Below are positions 1 through 8,337 of a stretch of 50,381 bases of DNA, one piece after another. The DNA comes from Betaproteobacteria bacterium. GTDB lineage: Bacteria > Pseudomonadota > Gammaproteobacteria > Burkholderiales > Burkholderiaceae_D. A model generated the notes under the pieces. The model saw only the letters and a program-made list of their open reading frames with translations. It was not told where the DNA came from and did not search any database. Position 1 is the stretch's first letter; each line of letters begins with the position of its first letter. The stretch is from NCBI GenBank assembly GCA_025362735.1, contig JANYFL010000049.1:1-50381 (forward strand). The letters are read 5' to 3'. The translations under genes were made by a program, and so were the position numbers.

Positions 1-942
1 CCGATGTTTCATGTGAACGCCTGGGGCATGCCTTATGCCGCATGTATGACCGGTGCCAAGATCGTGTTTTGCGGTTCAGGCATGGATGGCAAATCGCTGT
101 ATGAATTGATCGAAGGCGAGGGCGTGACGATGACTGCGGGCGTGCCCACGATCTGGCTGGGCGTGCTGGCGCATATTCAAAAAAACAATCTCAAGTTCTC
201 CAGCTTGAAGCGCATTCTTGTGGGCGGCGCGGCGTGTCCGCCAAGCATGATCCGCACCTTCCAGGAAGAGATCGGTATACAAATCCTGCACGTCTGGGGC
301 ATGACGGAAATGAGTCCGCTGGGAACCGTCTGCGCATTCAAATCCAAGCATGCTGATTTGACTTTAGAGCAGCGTTACGACATCCAGGCCAGACAGGGTC
401 GCGCCGTATTTGGGGTTGACCTGAAAGCGGTGGGTGACGATGGTAAAGAACTCCCTTGGGGTGAGCAGACGGGCGCGCTGTTTGTGCGCGGCCCCTGGGT
501 GGTCGCAAAGTACTTTAGAAGTGAAGGCGGTGATCCGCTGGTGGATGGATGGTTTGAGACGGGCGATGTGGTCAATATCAATCCCGACGGCTACATGAAG
601 ATTACTGACCGCAGCAAGGATGTCATCAAGTCGGGTGGTGAATGGATCGGTTCGATTGATCTTGAAAACATTGCGATGGCGCATCCCGATGTTGCCATGG
701 CTGCCTGCATCGGCGTGTTCCATCCAAAATGGGACGAACGTCCGTTGATTGTCGTCGTTCGGAAACCCGGAACTTCAGTCACACGTGAAGAGATCCTGAA
801 ATTCTTTGACGGCAAGATGGCCAAATGGTGGACGCCAGATGACGTGGTTTTTGTCGACAGCATTCCGCTCGGCGGCACGGGAAAAGTTTTGAAGAACAAG
901 TTGCGCGAACAGTTCAAGGATTACAAGTTACCGGGGATCTAA
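1..942 (+). CDS. Acyl-CoA synthetase (AMP-binding family), 3' part
   Basis: This is the C-terminal part of an ATP-dependent carboxylic acid:CoA ligase, which activates an acid through an acyl-adenylate. The gene is cut by the left window edge, and the frame is open from base 1. The visible 313 residues begin with the PMFHVNAWG motif typical of fatty-acyl-CoA ligases. They continue with the adenylation motif VWGMTEMSPLG (about residue 98), the GWFETGD and TDRSKDVIKSGGEW motifs (about 182-218), and a C-terminal GTGKVLKNKL motif carrying the catalytic lysine. Roughly the first 40% of the protein lies outside. It heads the first catabolic block and would make the CoA thioester of a fatty, arylalkanoic or similar acid. 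The family call is secure; the substrate cannot be told from sequence. Confidence 0.93.
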   Translation, partial: PMFHVNAWGMPYAACMTGAKIVFCGSGMDGKSLYELIEGEGVTMTAGVPTIWLGVLAHIQKNNLKFSSLKRILVGGAACPPSMIRTFQEEIGIQILHVWGMTEMSPLGTVCAFKSKHADLTLEQRYDIQARQGRAVFGVDLKAVGDDGKELPWGEQTGALFVRGPWVVAKYFRSEGGDPLVDGWFETGDVVNINPDGYMKITDRSKDVIKSGGEWIGSIDLENIAMAHPDVAMAACIGVFHPKWDERPLIVVVRKPGTSVTREEILKFFDGKMAKWWTPDDVVFVDSIPLGGTGKVLKNKLREQFKDYKLPGI

Positions 943-1007
943 TTTCCGCTCTGCTTTTTGATTGATGTTGCTACTCGATAGGCGGATACGGAAGTTCTGA
1001 GCTTTGA

Positions 1008-1036
1008 TTGATCAATACCGTTTTGTTAGTTTTCTT
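1008..1036. promoter_or_regulatory. Possible TetR-type half operator in the gap before the EthD-like gene
   Basis: The gap between the acyl-CoA synthetase gene and the next gene contains TACCGTTT at 1016-1023. This is the reverse complement of AAACGGTA, the core of the candidate TetR operator at 5010-5017. The flanks match the other sites poorly and no convincing -35/-10 pair is seen, so this is only a weak candidate. Confidence 0.25.
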
Positions 1037-1065
1037 TTCTATACCTATTGTTGATGGAGAATGCC

Positions 1066-1983
1066 TTGACTGATTTAATTCAAACCGAAAACCGCGCGAC
1101 GATCAGCCGCATCACTTGCGGTTGGAAAAAGCCCGAACTCTCGCTCGAAGTGGTTTGGCGCTACTGGCGTGATGTGCACAGCCCGGGCATTGCCCGCCGT
1201 CAAGGCGTCTGGGAATATCGTCATTTTCAATACGACCCGGTGAAGAACAATGTCTTTGCACCTGTGAAAGGGGTGAGTTATGACTGTCCTTCGGATCAGC
1301 AATTGATGTGGCAGTCGGATGTGCGCTATGAGAACGACGCAGCTCTCGCCAAATTCGGTACCGACCCCAATCCCGCCGTGCTGAAGGAATTGCTCGGCGA
1401 CATCGAAATCATTGTCGACAAAAGCACGACCTATAAGGTATTGGGCGACAAGGCCTGGACCTTTGCGGACAGCAGCGGCGACGCCGGACCGCAAGGCCCG
1501 GTCAAGCGGCCAACCTACTCGATCTTTTTCCGCCAGCGTGGTGATGAAGCCGCTTTCCGTGCTGTCGTGAAGGGCATCGCTCAGCGTTGGGCCAAAACGG
1601 CGGGTGTGGTTCGTGTGCGCATGAGCCTGTTTGAAGTGCCCGACATGGAAGCCGAGCGCAAGGCCGGTTACCCGGTCAAGACGCATCCACAGGAAATGCA
1701 GTATCAGGCGCTTATTGATCTGAGCGTTGACAGTGAAGCCGTCGCACATGGACTGTTGTCTGATGCTGACGGTGTGGACTATGCTGCGCACATCAGCACC
1801 ATCCATGCCTACCCAGTCAAAGTGATCTATACATCAGTCCGTCAAGGTCTACCGACCATTGTTGGCCTGCGCGGTTATCCGGCCTACGATGCGATGATGT
1901 CGCTGAAGGCAGACAATCAGCGTGACCTTGGCCTGCTGACCTGGATGTACGGACCGATCGTACAAACGGGACCGGTCGCATGA
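1066..1983 (+). CDS. EthD-like (dimeric alpha+beta barrel) protein
   Basis: The protein appears to have two ferredoxin-like repeats. The N-terminal one contains EVVWRYWRDVHSPGIARR, which resembles EthD domains (..YW...H.P.....). EthD-like proteins accompany oxidative catabolic clusters and some act as ring-forming or cleaving enzymes, but no activity can be assigned here. The open frame reaches back to a TTG at 1048. However, a GGAGA Shine-Dalgarno at 1056-1060 lies 5 bases before a TTG at 1066, so the 305-residue form starting there (TDLIQTEN...) is preferred. The ATG at 1054 overlaps that ribosome site. The stop overlaps the start of the next gene (ATGA), which implies translational coupling. 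The family call is moderate because it rests on one motif. Confidence 0.6.
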   Translation: MTDLIQTENRATISRITCGWKKPELSLEVVWRYWRDVHSPGIARRQGVWEYRHFQYDPVKNNVFAPVKGVSYDCPSDQQLMWQSDVRYENDAALAKFGTDPNPAVLKELLGDIEIIVDKSTTYKVLGDKAWTFADSSGDAGPQGPVKRPTYSIFFRQRGDEAAFRAVVKGIAQRWAKTAGVVRVRMSLFEVPDMEAERKAGYPVKTHPQEMQYQALIDLSVDSEAVAHGLLSDADGVDYAAHISTIHAYPVKVIYTSVRQGLPTIVGLRGYPAYDAMMSLKADNQRDLGLLTWMYGPIVQTGPVA

Positions 1984-3395
1984 GTGCCGCTAGCAATACC
2001 ACTAAGCCCAATCTCGCTGAGATTCTGGCCAAGCCAACGATCTCGGAGCGCCTCGTCACGTTTATGCAGCAGCAGGTCGCTCAGGGCGTCCCTGCTGATG
2101 TGCTGCATGAAGCCAAGCGTCTGCTCATCAACCAGTTCAAGGCCTCGGTCGGTGCGACCGATCACCCCGCCGTTCAGGCGATGCATCAATGGGCATTGAA
2201 TACCGGCACGTCAGCACAACAGACCAGCGTGCTGTGGTTTGGCGGCAAGCTTTCCGCCGAACACGCTGCAGTCGTCAACGCCTCTTTGTTTGAAGTGCTC
2301 GACTTTAACGACACCTATATCCCCTGTTTTATGCACGCCACTTCGGGTGTGTTGCCTGCGGTTCTGGCTGCGGGTGAACTGGCTGGGCGTACGGGTCATG
2401 AAGTTTTGACGGCGCTGGCCTTGGGCATGGAAGTGGAACTCGCCTGCGCCACGATATTAATGCCGTCTGCTTATACCGAACGTGGTTATATTCCCGGCGG
2501 CATAACAGGTGCTATCGGCGGCGCAGCAGCGTGTTCAATTCTTGCCGGTCTGGATGAAGCCAAAACGCGCAATGCGTTGAGCCTGGCGATGTGCAGCTCG
2601 TTCGGTCTCTACGAGTCGGTCGGCAGCGATGGCCTGCCTTACATCATGGGCATGACGGCACGCTCAGGATATAACGCCTGGCAAATGGGCTATAGCGGTC
2701 TTACTGGGCCGCGTACTTCCATTGAAGGTGAGCGCGGCATGTTGGCGGCACATTCCAATGAATCGGTTGACAAGGTTGAGGGTGTGCTGGCTACGTTGGG
2801 CAAAACTTGGCGTATCTTCGGCAATACCTACAAGACCGTTCCGACCGAAACCATCACTCATGCGCCGATTGAATGCGTGATGGATATTCTCAAGCGAGCC
2901 AAAGGCCGGACGATTGATCGCATGCGTTTCAATGTGGCGCCGATTGTCGTCAAGATTGCTGACGAACGGCGTGCGCGTTTCGGCAATCCCAGCAGTGAAT
3001 TGACTGCACGCTTTGATACGCGATTCTGTGCCGCGTCCGCATGGACACGGGGCCGCTTCACCTTGGCCGAAATGCGGGAAGCCGCTTATACCGATGCGGC
3101 AATTCTTGACTTGCGGTCACGTGTCGATCTGATTCCTGACCCATCTTTTCCGACCTTTGATGGCTGCTCGGCAGAATTTATTTTCACTGATGGCTCGCGT
3201 GAAACACACCATGTTCCCGATTTTCTTGGAACACCGGGCAATCCCATGTCTGATGACCAGTTGTCGGAAGTATTTCGTTTATCGGCAGGCGATTTGATGT
3301 CGAAGCAAGCAATTGAATCTGTACTCGAAGCGGCTTGGGGGCTGGAAACAGCGCCCAATATTCAACGCCTGATGACGCTCTCGCGTCTGGGCTGA
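1980..3395 (+). CDS. MmgE/PrpD family protein
   Basis: A 471-residue protein of the MmgE/PrpD family, which includes 2-methylcitrate dehydratase and cis-aconitate decarboxylase. It shows the expected all-helical N-terminal domain with FKASVGATDHPA (about 54-65), a conserved stretch around DFNDTY (about 108), the SGVLPAVLAAGELAGRTG segment (about 122-139) and the later IPGGITGAIGGAAA segment. Length is normal for the family. Its ATG overlaps the TGA of the EthD-like gene. In catabolic clusters such proteins often dehydrate or decarboxylate a hydroxy- or tricarboxylic intermediate; that role is inferred here. The substrate is unlikely to be methylcitrate, since no prpB or prpC gene is adjacent. 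Confidence 0.88.
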   Translation: MSAASNTTKPNLAEILAKPTISERLVTFMQQQVAQGVPADVLHEAKRLLINQFKASVGATDHPAVQAMHQWALNTGTSAQQTSVLWFGGKLSAEHAAVVNASLFEVLDFNDTYIPCFMHATSGVLPAVLAAGELAGRTGHEVLTALALGMEVELACATILMPSAYTERGYIPGGITGAIGGAAACSILAGLDEAKTRNALSLAMCSSFGLYESVGSDGLPYIMGMTARSGYNAWQMGYSGLTGPRTSIEGERGMLAAHSNESVDKVEGVLATLGKTWRIFGNTYKTVPTETITHAPIECVMDILKRAKGRTIDRMRFNVAPIVVKIADERRARFGNPSSELTARFDTRFCAASAWTRGRFTLAEMREAAYTDAAILDLRSRVDLIPDPSFPTFDGCSAEFIFTDGSRETHHVPDFLGTPGNPMSDDQLSEVFRLSAGDLMSKQAIESVLEAAWGLETAPNIQRLMTLSRLG

Positions 3396-3407
3396 CCAGG
3401 AAAAATC

Positions 3408-4217
3408 ATGGCTACAATTAAACTCCCCAACGGCGCCACCATTTGGTATAAAAAAACCGGAACCGGTTTGCCGTTTCTGCACATTCACGGTTCGGCCTTC
3501 GGTCATCGCAACTTTGAAAAGATGACGCCACTAATGGCCAAGCATTTCGAAGTCATCGATTTCGATTTGCCGGGTTATGGCGAAAGTCACGGCGGCCCGG
3601 CTTTGAGCGATATGAGCGTCATCGCTGAAATTGTGTATGAGCTGATTCAGGCACTTGGTTACAAAAAGGTAAACCTTCATGGCACGTCTTTCGGCGCCAT
3701 GATCGGCCTGACTCTCAGTGCCAATCACCCCGAAGTGATTGATCGACTGATCATGAGTTGCTTCCTGGCCCGCTACGACAGCGCTGCGCGCATGATGCGT
3801 GCGACCTGGAAGCGCGCTTCCAAAGAGAGCGGTATGGACGCCGTTGCTGACCTGACCTCCGTTGCCGGGTTTGCACGCAGCTTCTACGATCGCCCTGAAG
3901 CGCAGACACAATTGCAATCGATGCGTGATGCCTTCAGCAAGACGACACCGGAGGCCTTTGTCGCCGGTACCGAAACCATCGAACGCACAGACCTCAGCAG
4001 CTTCGTTCCCAAAGTGACGGCACCCACCTTGCTGCTGGCAGGTGCGGAAGACAACATGACGCCATTCAAGCCAGCGGACAGTGGTGTTGGCTTTGCGCAG
4101 ATCAACGCCATGCGGCCCACTTGGGACCTCAAGGTCCTGCCTGAGTGTGGTCACTACCTCGTGATTGAACAGCCTGAAACAGCGACGCAGATGATCGTCG
4201 ATTTCATGAAGGCCTAG
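3408..4217 (+). CDS. Alpha/beta hydrolase
   Basis: A 269-residue cytosolic alpha/beta-hydrolase fold enzyme. The oxyanion region HIHGSAFGHRNF (about 24-35) is followed by the nucleophile elbow HGTSFGA (Ser near residue 99), an acidic residue in LLAGAEDNMTPF (about 225) and the catalytic His in CGHYLVIEQPE (about 249), so the triad is complete. An AGGAAA ribosome site precedes the ATG by 7 bases, and the gap to the MmgE/PrpD gene is 12 bases, so the genes are co-transcribed. It may hydrolyse an ester, a lactone or a ring-cleavage product (C-C hydrolase type); these cannot be separated by sequence alone. Confidence 0.9.
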   Translation: MATIKLPNGATIWYKKTGTGLPFLHIHGSAFGHRNFEKMTPLMAKHFEVIDFDLPGYGESHGGPALSDMSVIAEIVYELIQALGYKKVNLHGTSFGAMIGLTLSANHPEVIDRLIMSCFLARYDSAARMMRATWKRASKESGMDAVADLTSVAGFARSFYDRPEAQTQLQSMRDAFSKTTPEAFVAGTETIERTDLSSFVPKVTAPTLLLAGAEDNMTPFKPADSGVGFAQINAMRPTWDLKVLPECGHYLVIEQPETATQMIVDFMKA

Positions 4218-4226
4218 TCTCGGAAA

Positions 4227-4257
4227 ACCCCACCAGAGAAACATCTCAAGGTGGGGT
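4227..4257. terminator. Hairpin between convergent genes
   Basis: ACCCCACC (4227-4234) and GGTGGGGT (4250-4257) form an 8-bp perfect stem with a 15-base loop. It lies between the hydrolase stop at 4217 and the TetR stop at 4279, where a bidirectional terminator is expected. A T-run (ATTTTTT) appears about 12 bases further on, not directly after the stem. Confidence 0.5.
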
Positions 4258-4278
4258 CTGACTCATACATTTTTTCAC

Positions 4279-4923
4279 TCATGCCTTTTTTGCAGGCATG
4301 TCTGGTTGATAAGCGCGATAAAAGACATCCACGCCACTCTTGATGATGGCACTTTTTTCCTTCTCTGTGACTTCTTCATCGACGCACATCAGTGCGCGCA
4401 ATTGAAGATTCCCCCGCACTAAACCGATGAACTGCTCGCCCGCACGCCTGGGATGAGCCGTGCGCAACTGGCCTGTTTTCATCGCAGCTTTGATTGTGCT
4501 TTCCAGATGAGAGAGCAGATAGGCGGGACCTGATTCGTAATACAGCTTGCCCAATTCCGGGGAACGTGCCGCTTCAGCCACGACCATGCGGTGTGCAGCA
4601 ACGGCATCCGGGGCGAGCAGTAGCGTAATGATTGAGCGGCCCACGCGTTGCAATGTGACACGTATGTCGTCATGGGCTTCCGGTACAACGATTGCTGAAT
4701 AGCGATCAGAAAAGTCATTCACAATAGCCGCGAACAATTCCTTTTTGTTCTGGAAATAAGCATAGAGCGTTGCCTTGCTCACGCCGGACTCAAGCGCCAC
4801 CGCGTCCATGCTGGTCGCACCATAGCCGTGTTCCATAAATAGTTTGCGCGCCGCTTGCAGAATCTGCTCTGCTTTGCGACCGACAGGCTTGCTCGCTGAT
4901 TTACTTGGCTGCATTTTTACCAC
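4279..4923 (-). CDS. TetR family transcriptional repressor
   Basis: A 214-residue TetR-type repressor. The N-terminal helix-turn-helix lies at about residues 20-65 (ILQAARKLFMEHGYGATSMD, then ALESGVSKATLYAYFQNKKE), followed by a divergent helical ligand-binding domain. It resembles AcrR-type proteins with a C-terminal domain that often binds hydrophobic or aromatic ligands. It is divergent from the GST operon. The intergenic region holds two copies of an ACnGTACAG / AAACGGTACAG-like site flanking a promoter, and the same arrangement recurs before the TonB-receptor operon at 10355-10440. It is therefore the prime candidate for the repressor of both operons. The inducer is unknown, probably the island's substrate or an intermediate. 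Confidence 0.95.
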   Translation of the reverse strand: MVKMQPSKSASKPVGRKAEQILQAARKLFMEHGYGATSMDAVALESGVSKATLYAYFQNKKELFAAIVNDFSDRYSAIVVPEAHDDIRVTLQRVGRSIITLLLAPDAVAAHRMVVAEAARSPELGKLYYESGPAYLLSHLESTIKAAMKTGQLRTAHPRRAGEQFIGLVRGNLQLRALMCVDEEVTEKEKSAIIKSGVDVFYRAYQPDMPAKKA

Positions 4924-4948
4924 TTTCCATCCGGTTTTAATTTAATAC

Positions 4949-5024
4949 CGCACCGTACAGTTTTTCTTGACGTTGTGCAATGTGAGTGCTATTGTCCACA
5001 AAAAATACTAAACGGTACAGTTCA
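4949..5024 (+). promoter_or_regulatory. Promoter and paired operators of the GST-hydrolase operon
   Basis: A sigma-70-type promoter: TTGACG (4967-4972), a 17-bp spacer, and TATTGT (4990-4995). An upstream site, ACCGTACAG (4952-4960), ends 6 bases before the -35. A downstream site, ACTAAACGGTACAGTT (5007-5022), covers the expected transcription start. The CGT of the upstream site begins 13 bases before the -35, exactly as at the promoter of the TonB operon (10373 versus 10386). Repression by the adjacent TetR protein from both sides is the natural reading. Confidence 0.75.
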
Positions 5025-5057
5025 ATTCTGTGATTGCGGAATTATTTTGGAGACAAA

Positions 5058-5717
5058 ATGCTGAAGCTATATGGGGCGACGATGTCGCGTGCGCATCGCG
5101 TGTTATGGATGCTGAAGGAGCTCGGCATTCCCTATGAGCATATTCAAACCAGTTTTCTGGATGGCAGTACGCATCGCCCCGAGTTTCTGAAAATCAATCC
5201 AAATGGCCGGGTTCCTGCCATTGATGACGATGGACTGCTGATGTTCGAATCGATCGCCATCAATCTCTACCTTGCAAAAAAATATCCGAGTTCGTTATCG
5301 CCTGTCGATATTACGGAGGAAGGACTTGCGCTGCAGTGGAGCTTCTGGGTCGTCACCGAAATCGAAAAACCGCTCTTGCTGGCTGCGGCCAATTCATATT
5401 TATTCAAAGCGGAAGAGCGCAGTTCCGAAGAAGCAAGCATGGCATTGGGCAAACTGGATCGTCCCTGGTCGGTATTGGAGTCGCATCTCTCGAATCGTAA
5501 TTACCTGATGGGAGAGCGCTTTACGGTCGCGGATCTCAATGTCGCTACGGTGATGGACCTCGCGCCGCCTGCGGGCATATCCCTGCACGCTTATCCAAAC
5601 CTGGAACGATGGCTTGAGCGTTGTCTCCATCGGCCGACTGCAAATGACTGGCAGTCTGTGAAGTTCACCATTCCGCGACCGGCTACTCCGCTGGGTATGT
5701 TGAAGATGTTTGTTTGA
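5058..5717 (+). CDS. Glutathione S-transferase
   Basis: A 219-residue GST. The thioredoxin-like N-terminal domain starts MLKLYGATMSRAHR and carries the glutathione-binding segments NPNGRVPAI (about 50-58) and the FESIAINLYLAKKYP element (about 67-81). An all-alpha C-terminal domain follows, with FTVADLNVA near 154. An upstream in-frame start at 5034 is possible, but ATG 5058 has a GGAGA ribosome site at 5049-5053, so it is chosen. It is the first gene of the TetR-controlled operon, 12 bases before the C-C hydrolase gene. In polyphenol catabolism GSTs can cleave aryl ethers, isomerise ring-cleavage products or detoxify quinones; which applies here is unknown. Confidence 0.92.
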   Translation: MLKLYGATMSRAHRVLWMLKELGIPYEHIQTSFLDGSTHRPEFLKINPNGRVPAIDDDGLLMFESIAINLYLAKKYPSSLSPVDITEEGLALQWSFWVVTEIEKPLLLAAANSYLFKAEERSSEEASMALGKLDRPWSVLESHLSNRNYLMGERFTVADLNVATVMDLAPPAGISLHAYPNLERWLERCLHRPTANDWQSVKFTIPRPATPLGMLKMFV

Positions 5718-5729
5718 ACGGGATCAAAG

Positions 5730-6614
5730 ATGCCGCACACCTATACGCCAAGCAGAGTAGACAAGCTGGGTCTGCCTGTGCAATTTTTCTCGGAGGATCG
5801 CTATATTGGTTATCGAGAAGCCGATTTACGCAAGCCCTATGCGCATTATTTCAAGCCTGAGCCATTGCCCATTCAGGCTCACGTCAGATCTGCACTCAAG
5901 AATGGCCCGGTACAAAAAGAACAAGTCACCCCCTTAGATCGAGTTGCAAATGAGATGTCCAAGCCGGGCTATCTCGAACTGGAGACAGGATTTGGCATTG
6001 CCGCCGATGGGATGGCGTGCGTGGCGTGCCTGACTGATATGCCCGGTGTCGAGCCACACATGTGGCAATGGTGGTTTGGTTGGCACATGAAGGAATCCGC
6101 TCGCTATAAGCTTTGGCATCCTGCAGCCCATGTCTTCACCATGCCTGGTGAACAGCGTAGTGACGATGACTCATTGACTGATCAGCAAAAATACATCGGC
6201 AATGTTTCTTATATTGATGAGTACATTGGCAAGCAGTTGATGCGGCTAGCAGTACGTTTTGTTGCGCCTGCAGTCTTGGGTTTCGGTGACCCGGAATCGA
6301 ATTCAGTTTCGCGTGCGAATACCAGAGAGGATGTGACGATTGTCGGTCGTGGTGGTTCCAGCCTTGCACCGGTGACCGCAGCCTGGCTGATACATCAGGT
6401 CCGTCGTACTCCAACTGGATCCGAAATGCGCAGCCGATTCTATCTCGGGCCACCCGTTGTAATGAAGGACGTCATTGTAAGAGATGGAACACCACCGAAG
6501 GAGTCGTCATCAGAGCCAGGACCACTCGATTTACTTGAACATTGTGCAACTGAGATGAACCATCTCGCCAGCTTCCTTCCTGAACTCTATCGTGAGTTTG
6601 GCCCCACGTCCTAG
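5730..6614 (+). CDS. 2,4-diacetylphloroglucinol/phloretin hydrolase-like C-C hydrolase
   Basis: A 294-residue protein resembling PhlG and phloretin hydrolase, zinc enzymes that remove an acyl group from a phloroglucinol ring by C-C bond hydrolysis. In PhlG, zinc is held by His129, Glu160, His270 and Glu274. Here H130 (in YKLWHPAAH), E164 (in YIDEYIG), H271 and E275 (in EHCATEMNH) fall at matching places, including the exact His-x3-Glu spacing. The aromatic stretch WQWWFGWH (112-119) is also typical. It lies between a GST and an MFS gene in the TetR-controlled operon. This is the best clue to the island's substrate: a C-acylated phenol such as an acylphloroglucinol or dihydrochalcone. The family is well supported; the exact substrate is not. 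Confidence 0.85.
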   Translation: MPHTYTPSRVDKLGLPVQFFSEDRYIGYREADLRKPYAHYFKPEPLPIQAHVRSALKNGPVQKEQVTPLDRVANEMSKPGYLELETGFGIAADGMACVACLTDMPGVEPHMWQWWFGWHMKESARYKLWHPAAHVFTMPGEQRSDDDSLTDQQKYIGNVSYIDEYIGKQLMRLAVRFVAPAVLGFGDPESNSVSRANTREDVTIVGRGGSSLAPVTAAWLIHQVRRTPTGSEMRSRFYLGPPVVMKDVIVRDGTPPKESSSEPGPLDLLEHCATEMNHLASFLPELYREFGPTS

Positions 6615-6648
6615 TCTCAAGCGCGTTGCCACTTGTCCAGGAGCAGAG

Positions 6649-7863
6649 ATGATTTCAACAGAGAGTAAGCGTGGCAAACTGGTTTTACTGTTAGGTAATG
6701 TCGCGGGCATGGTTGATCTGGTTGCCCTGCCGTTATGGATCAGTGGATTGATGCAGTCGTTCCATCTGGATCCACAACAGGCTGGTTTGCAAGTCACGTT
6801 TTATATTTTCGGCGTCTTTATTGCCAGTGTTGTTTTATCGCCTGTCTTTCATCGCATTTCACCGCGCTTGTGTGCCACTTTTGGCTTCGCTCTGGCTGCT
6901 TGTGGTTTCCTGATTCTTCAAGCGGGCTCCTCTTCAATGCTGATCACCAGTCTTGCGCACGCGATGGCTGGCATCGGTGCAGGTACGGGTTTGTCGTCTG
7001 TGCATGGCACGATAGGGCAGAGTGCCATGCCGGATCGCCTGTTCGCGTTTGCTTCATTTGGCGTGGGGCTTTTGGCGATTCCATTTTTCGTTATTGTTCC
7101 ACGCTACATGCAGGATGGGGGCGTCCAGTTTCTATTCGCAGTGCTCGGAATTTTGATGTTTTTGGCCGCGTTGGTTTCCGCTATTGCCTTCCCAACCCCT
7201 GTGGCGCTCGCTGGATCTGGCGCAGTCCCGAAACCATTAAAACATCACACGGTTCGTTTATCGGCTGCGTTGCGACGGGGCGTGATGCTCGCCTTTATTG
7301 GTGTGGCTTTAATGGCGACCGGGCAAGCCATGGCATTCAGTTTCGTCGATCGCCTTGGCGCCTGGCGTGGTTTCGCGCCAGAAATGGTTGCACGAGTATT
7401 CATCATTAGTGGCCTTATCAACCTCTTCGCCCCAGTCGTTGCCGCTCTGCTGCAGCGTCACGTCAATGCAACCCGCGCCGCAATGGTGGCGCTGACTTGT
7501 CATGCAGTACTCACATTCACCGCAATGCATGCGGTGAGTTATTCGCTTTTTCTGGCAGCGAGTGCCAGCTTTGTTTTTTTCATCATCTTTGGCCACACCT
7601 TTATGTTCGGCTTGATTGCGCGGCTTGATCCGAGCGGTCGTGCATCGGCTTCCACACCAGCGATGCTCATGATTGGCTCAGCCATCGGCCCCGTTGCTGG
7701 CGGTACATTCGTCAAATATCTTGGTTATCCCTCGTTGGGAATCGTTACCGCTTTTCTGGCGCTCTCGAGTGCAGCCTGCTTCTTTGCCATTAGTCGCTCA
7801 GCTTCAGGACCTACAGCCAACGGCATTCTTAATCCAAGGATAGCCAATTCCGGTGTGGTCTAG
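6649..7863 (+). CDS. MFS transporter
   Basis: A 404-residue inner-membrane protein with about 12 hydrophobic segments. A charged loop near residues 75-80 (FHRISPR) follows the third segment, and a polar central loop lies near 185-200, as in the major facilitator superfamily. The open frame extends to a GTG at 6592 inside the previous gene. ATG 6649 has a GGAG site about 6 bases upstream and gives a protein whose first helix starts soon after the N-terminus, so it is preferred. It is third in the GST operon and is probably the inner-membrane permease for the island's substrate, or an exporter of a toxic intermediate. Confidence 0.85.
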   Translation: MISTESKRGKLVLLLGNVAGMVDLVALPLWISGLMQSFHLDPQQAGLQVTFYIFGVFIASVVLSPVFHRISPRLCATFGFALAACGFLILQAGSSSMLITSLAHAMAGIGAGTGLSSVHGTIGQSAMPDRLFAFASFGVGLLAIPFFVIVPRYMQDGGVQFLFAVLGILMFLAALVSAIAFPTPVALAGSGAVPKPLKHHTVRLSAALRRGVMLAFIGVALMATGQAMAFSFVDRLGAWRGFAPEMVARVFIISGLINLFAPVVAALLQRHVNATRAAMVALTCHAVLTFTAMHAVSYSLFLAASASFVFFIIFGHTFMFGLIARLDPSGRASASTPAMLMIGSAIGPVAGGTFVKYLGYPSLGIVTAFLALSSAACFFAISRSASGPTANGILNPRIANSGVV

Positions 7864-7885
7864 AAAACACCTTCAGGAGAATGAC

Positions 7886-8311
7886 ATGATAAGTGTGACG
7901 AATGCCAATTCAAAACATGCGGCTGTAACGCTATTTGTAGCCAGGTGTTTTATGGCATCTCTGTTCGTGTTTTCCGGACTGGAGAAAGTTTTTGATTTTA
8001 GTGGCGCAGTCCTGTTCGCTCAGGCGCACGGAGTTCTTTTCGCAGAAACACTGATGCCCGTCGTCATTCTGCTGGAGCTTGGTGCCAGTCTCATGCTGGT
8101 GACTGGTTGGAGGGCGAGCCAAGGTGCCCTGGCTCTGACTCTTTGGGTGCTCTGGACGGGCCCCTGGTTTCACCGTTTCTGGATGGCTCCTCCTCACATG
8201 TGGCAAATGATGATTGATGATTTCTTTCATCATTTCGTCATGGCAGGTGGTCTTCTCTATGTGGTTATTTTTGGTGATATTATACTTGACGTACCCAATT
8301 CAATATCCTAG
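7886..8311 (+). CDS. DoxX family membrane protein with C-terminus supplied by an IS
   Basis: A small (141-residue) DoxX-like inner-membrane protein with four predicted helices. It starts at ATG 7886 behind an AGGAGA site (7875-7880). DoxX proteins accompany oxidoreductases and redox defence; no precise role is claimed. Residues 1-129 are native. At codon 130 the gene runs into the left inverted repeat of the IS1595-family element (8273), so the last 11 residues, DIILDVPNSIS, are encoded by the IS. The displaced native tail beyond the right end of the IS reads GPGPILLRRSKA then stop, which resembles the usual GPG-containing DoxX tail and has the same length. The protein may still be functional, since only the short tail is changed. 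Confidence 0.85.
   Translation: MISVTNANSKHAAVTLFVARCFMASLFVFSGLEKVFDFSGAVLFAQAHGVLFAETLMPVVILLELGASLMLVTGWRASQGALALTLWVLWTGPWFHRFWMAPPHMWQMMIDDFFHHFVMAGGLLYVVIFGDIILDVPNSIS
8265..8272. repeat. Target site duplication, left copy
   Basis: TTATTTTT directly abuts the left inverted repeat and recurs exactly at 10264-10271 beyond the right inverted repeat. Eight base pairs is the duplication size known for the IS1595 family. Confidence 0.93.
8273..8298 (+). repeat. Left terminal inverted repeat of the IS
   Basis: It starts GGTGATATTATACTTG and ends CGTACCCAA. It matches the complement of 10238-10263 at 22 of 26 positions. It also encodes the first IS-derived codons of the doxX tail. Confidence 0.93.
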
Positions 8312-8337
8312 ACTGTATCCATACACGGAGAACAGTC

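Noticed and set aside
1075..1806. Antisense open frame of 243 codons within the EthD-like gene
   Set aside because: It is fully contained in a better-supported gene, without a ribosome site or any family motif.
1980..3395. 2-methylcitrate cycle enzyme PrpD
   Set aside because: No prpB, prpC or acnD gene is adjacent and the context is an aromatic-type island, so only the family name is used.
5034..5057. Upstream start for the GST gene
   Set aside because: The GGAGA site at 5049-5053 fits ATG 5058, and the extension would lie in the ribosome-binding region.
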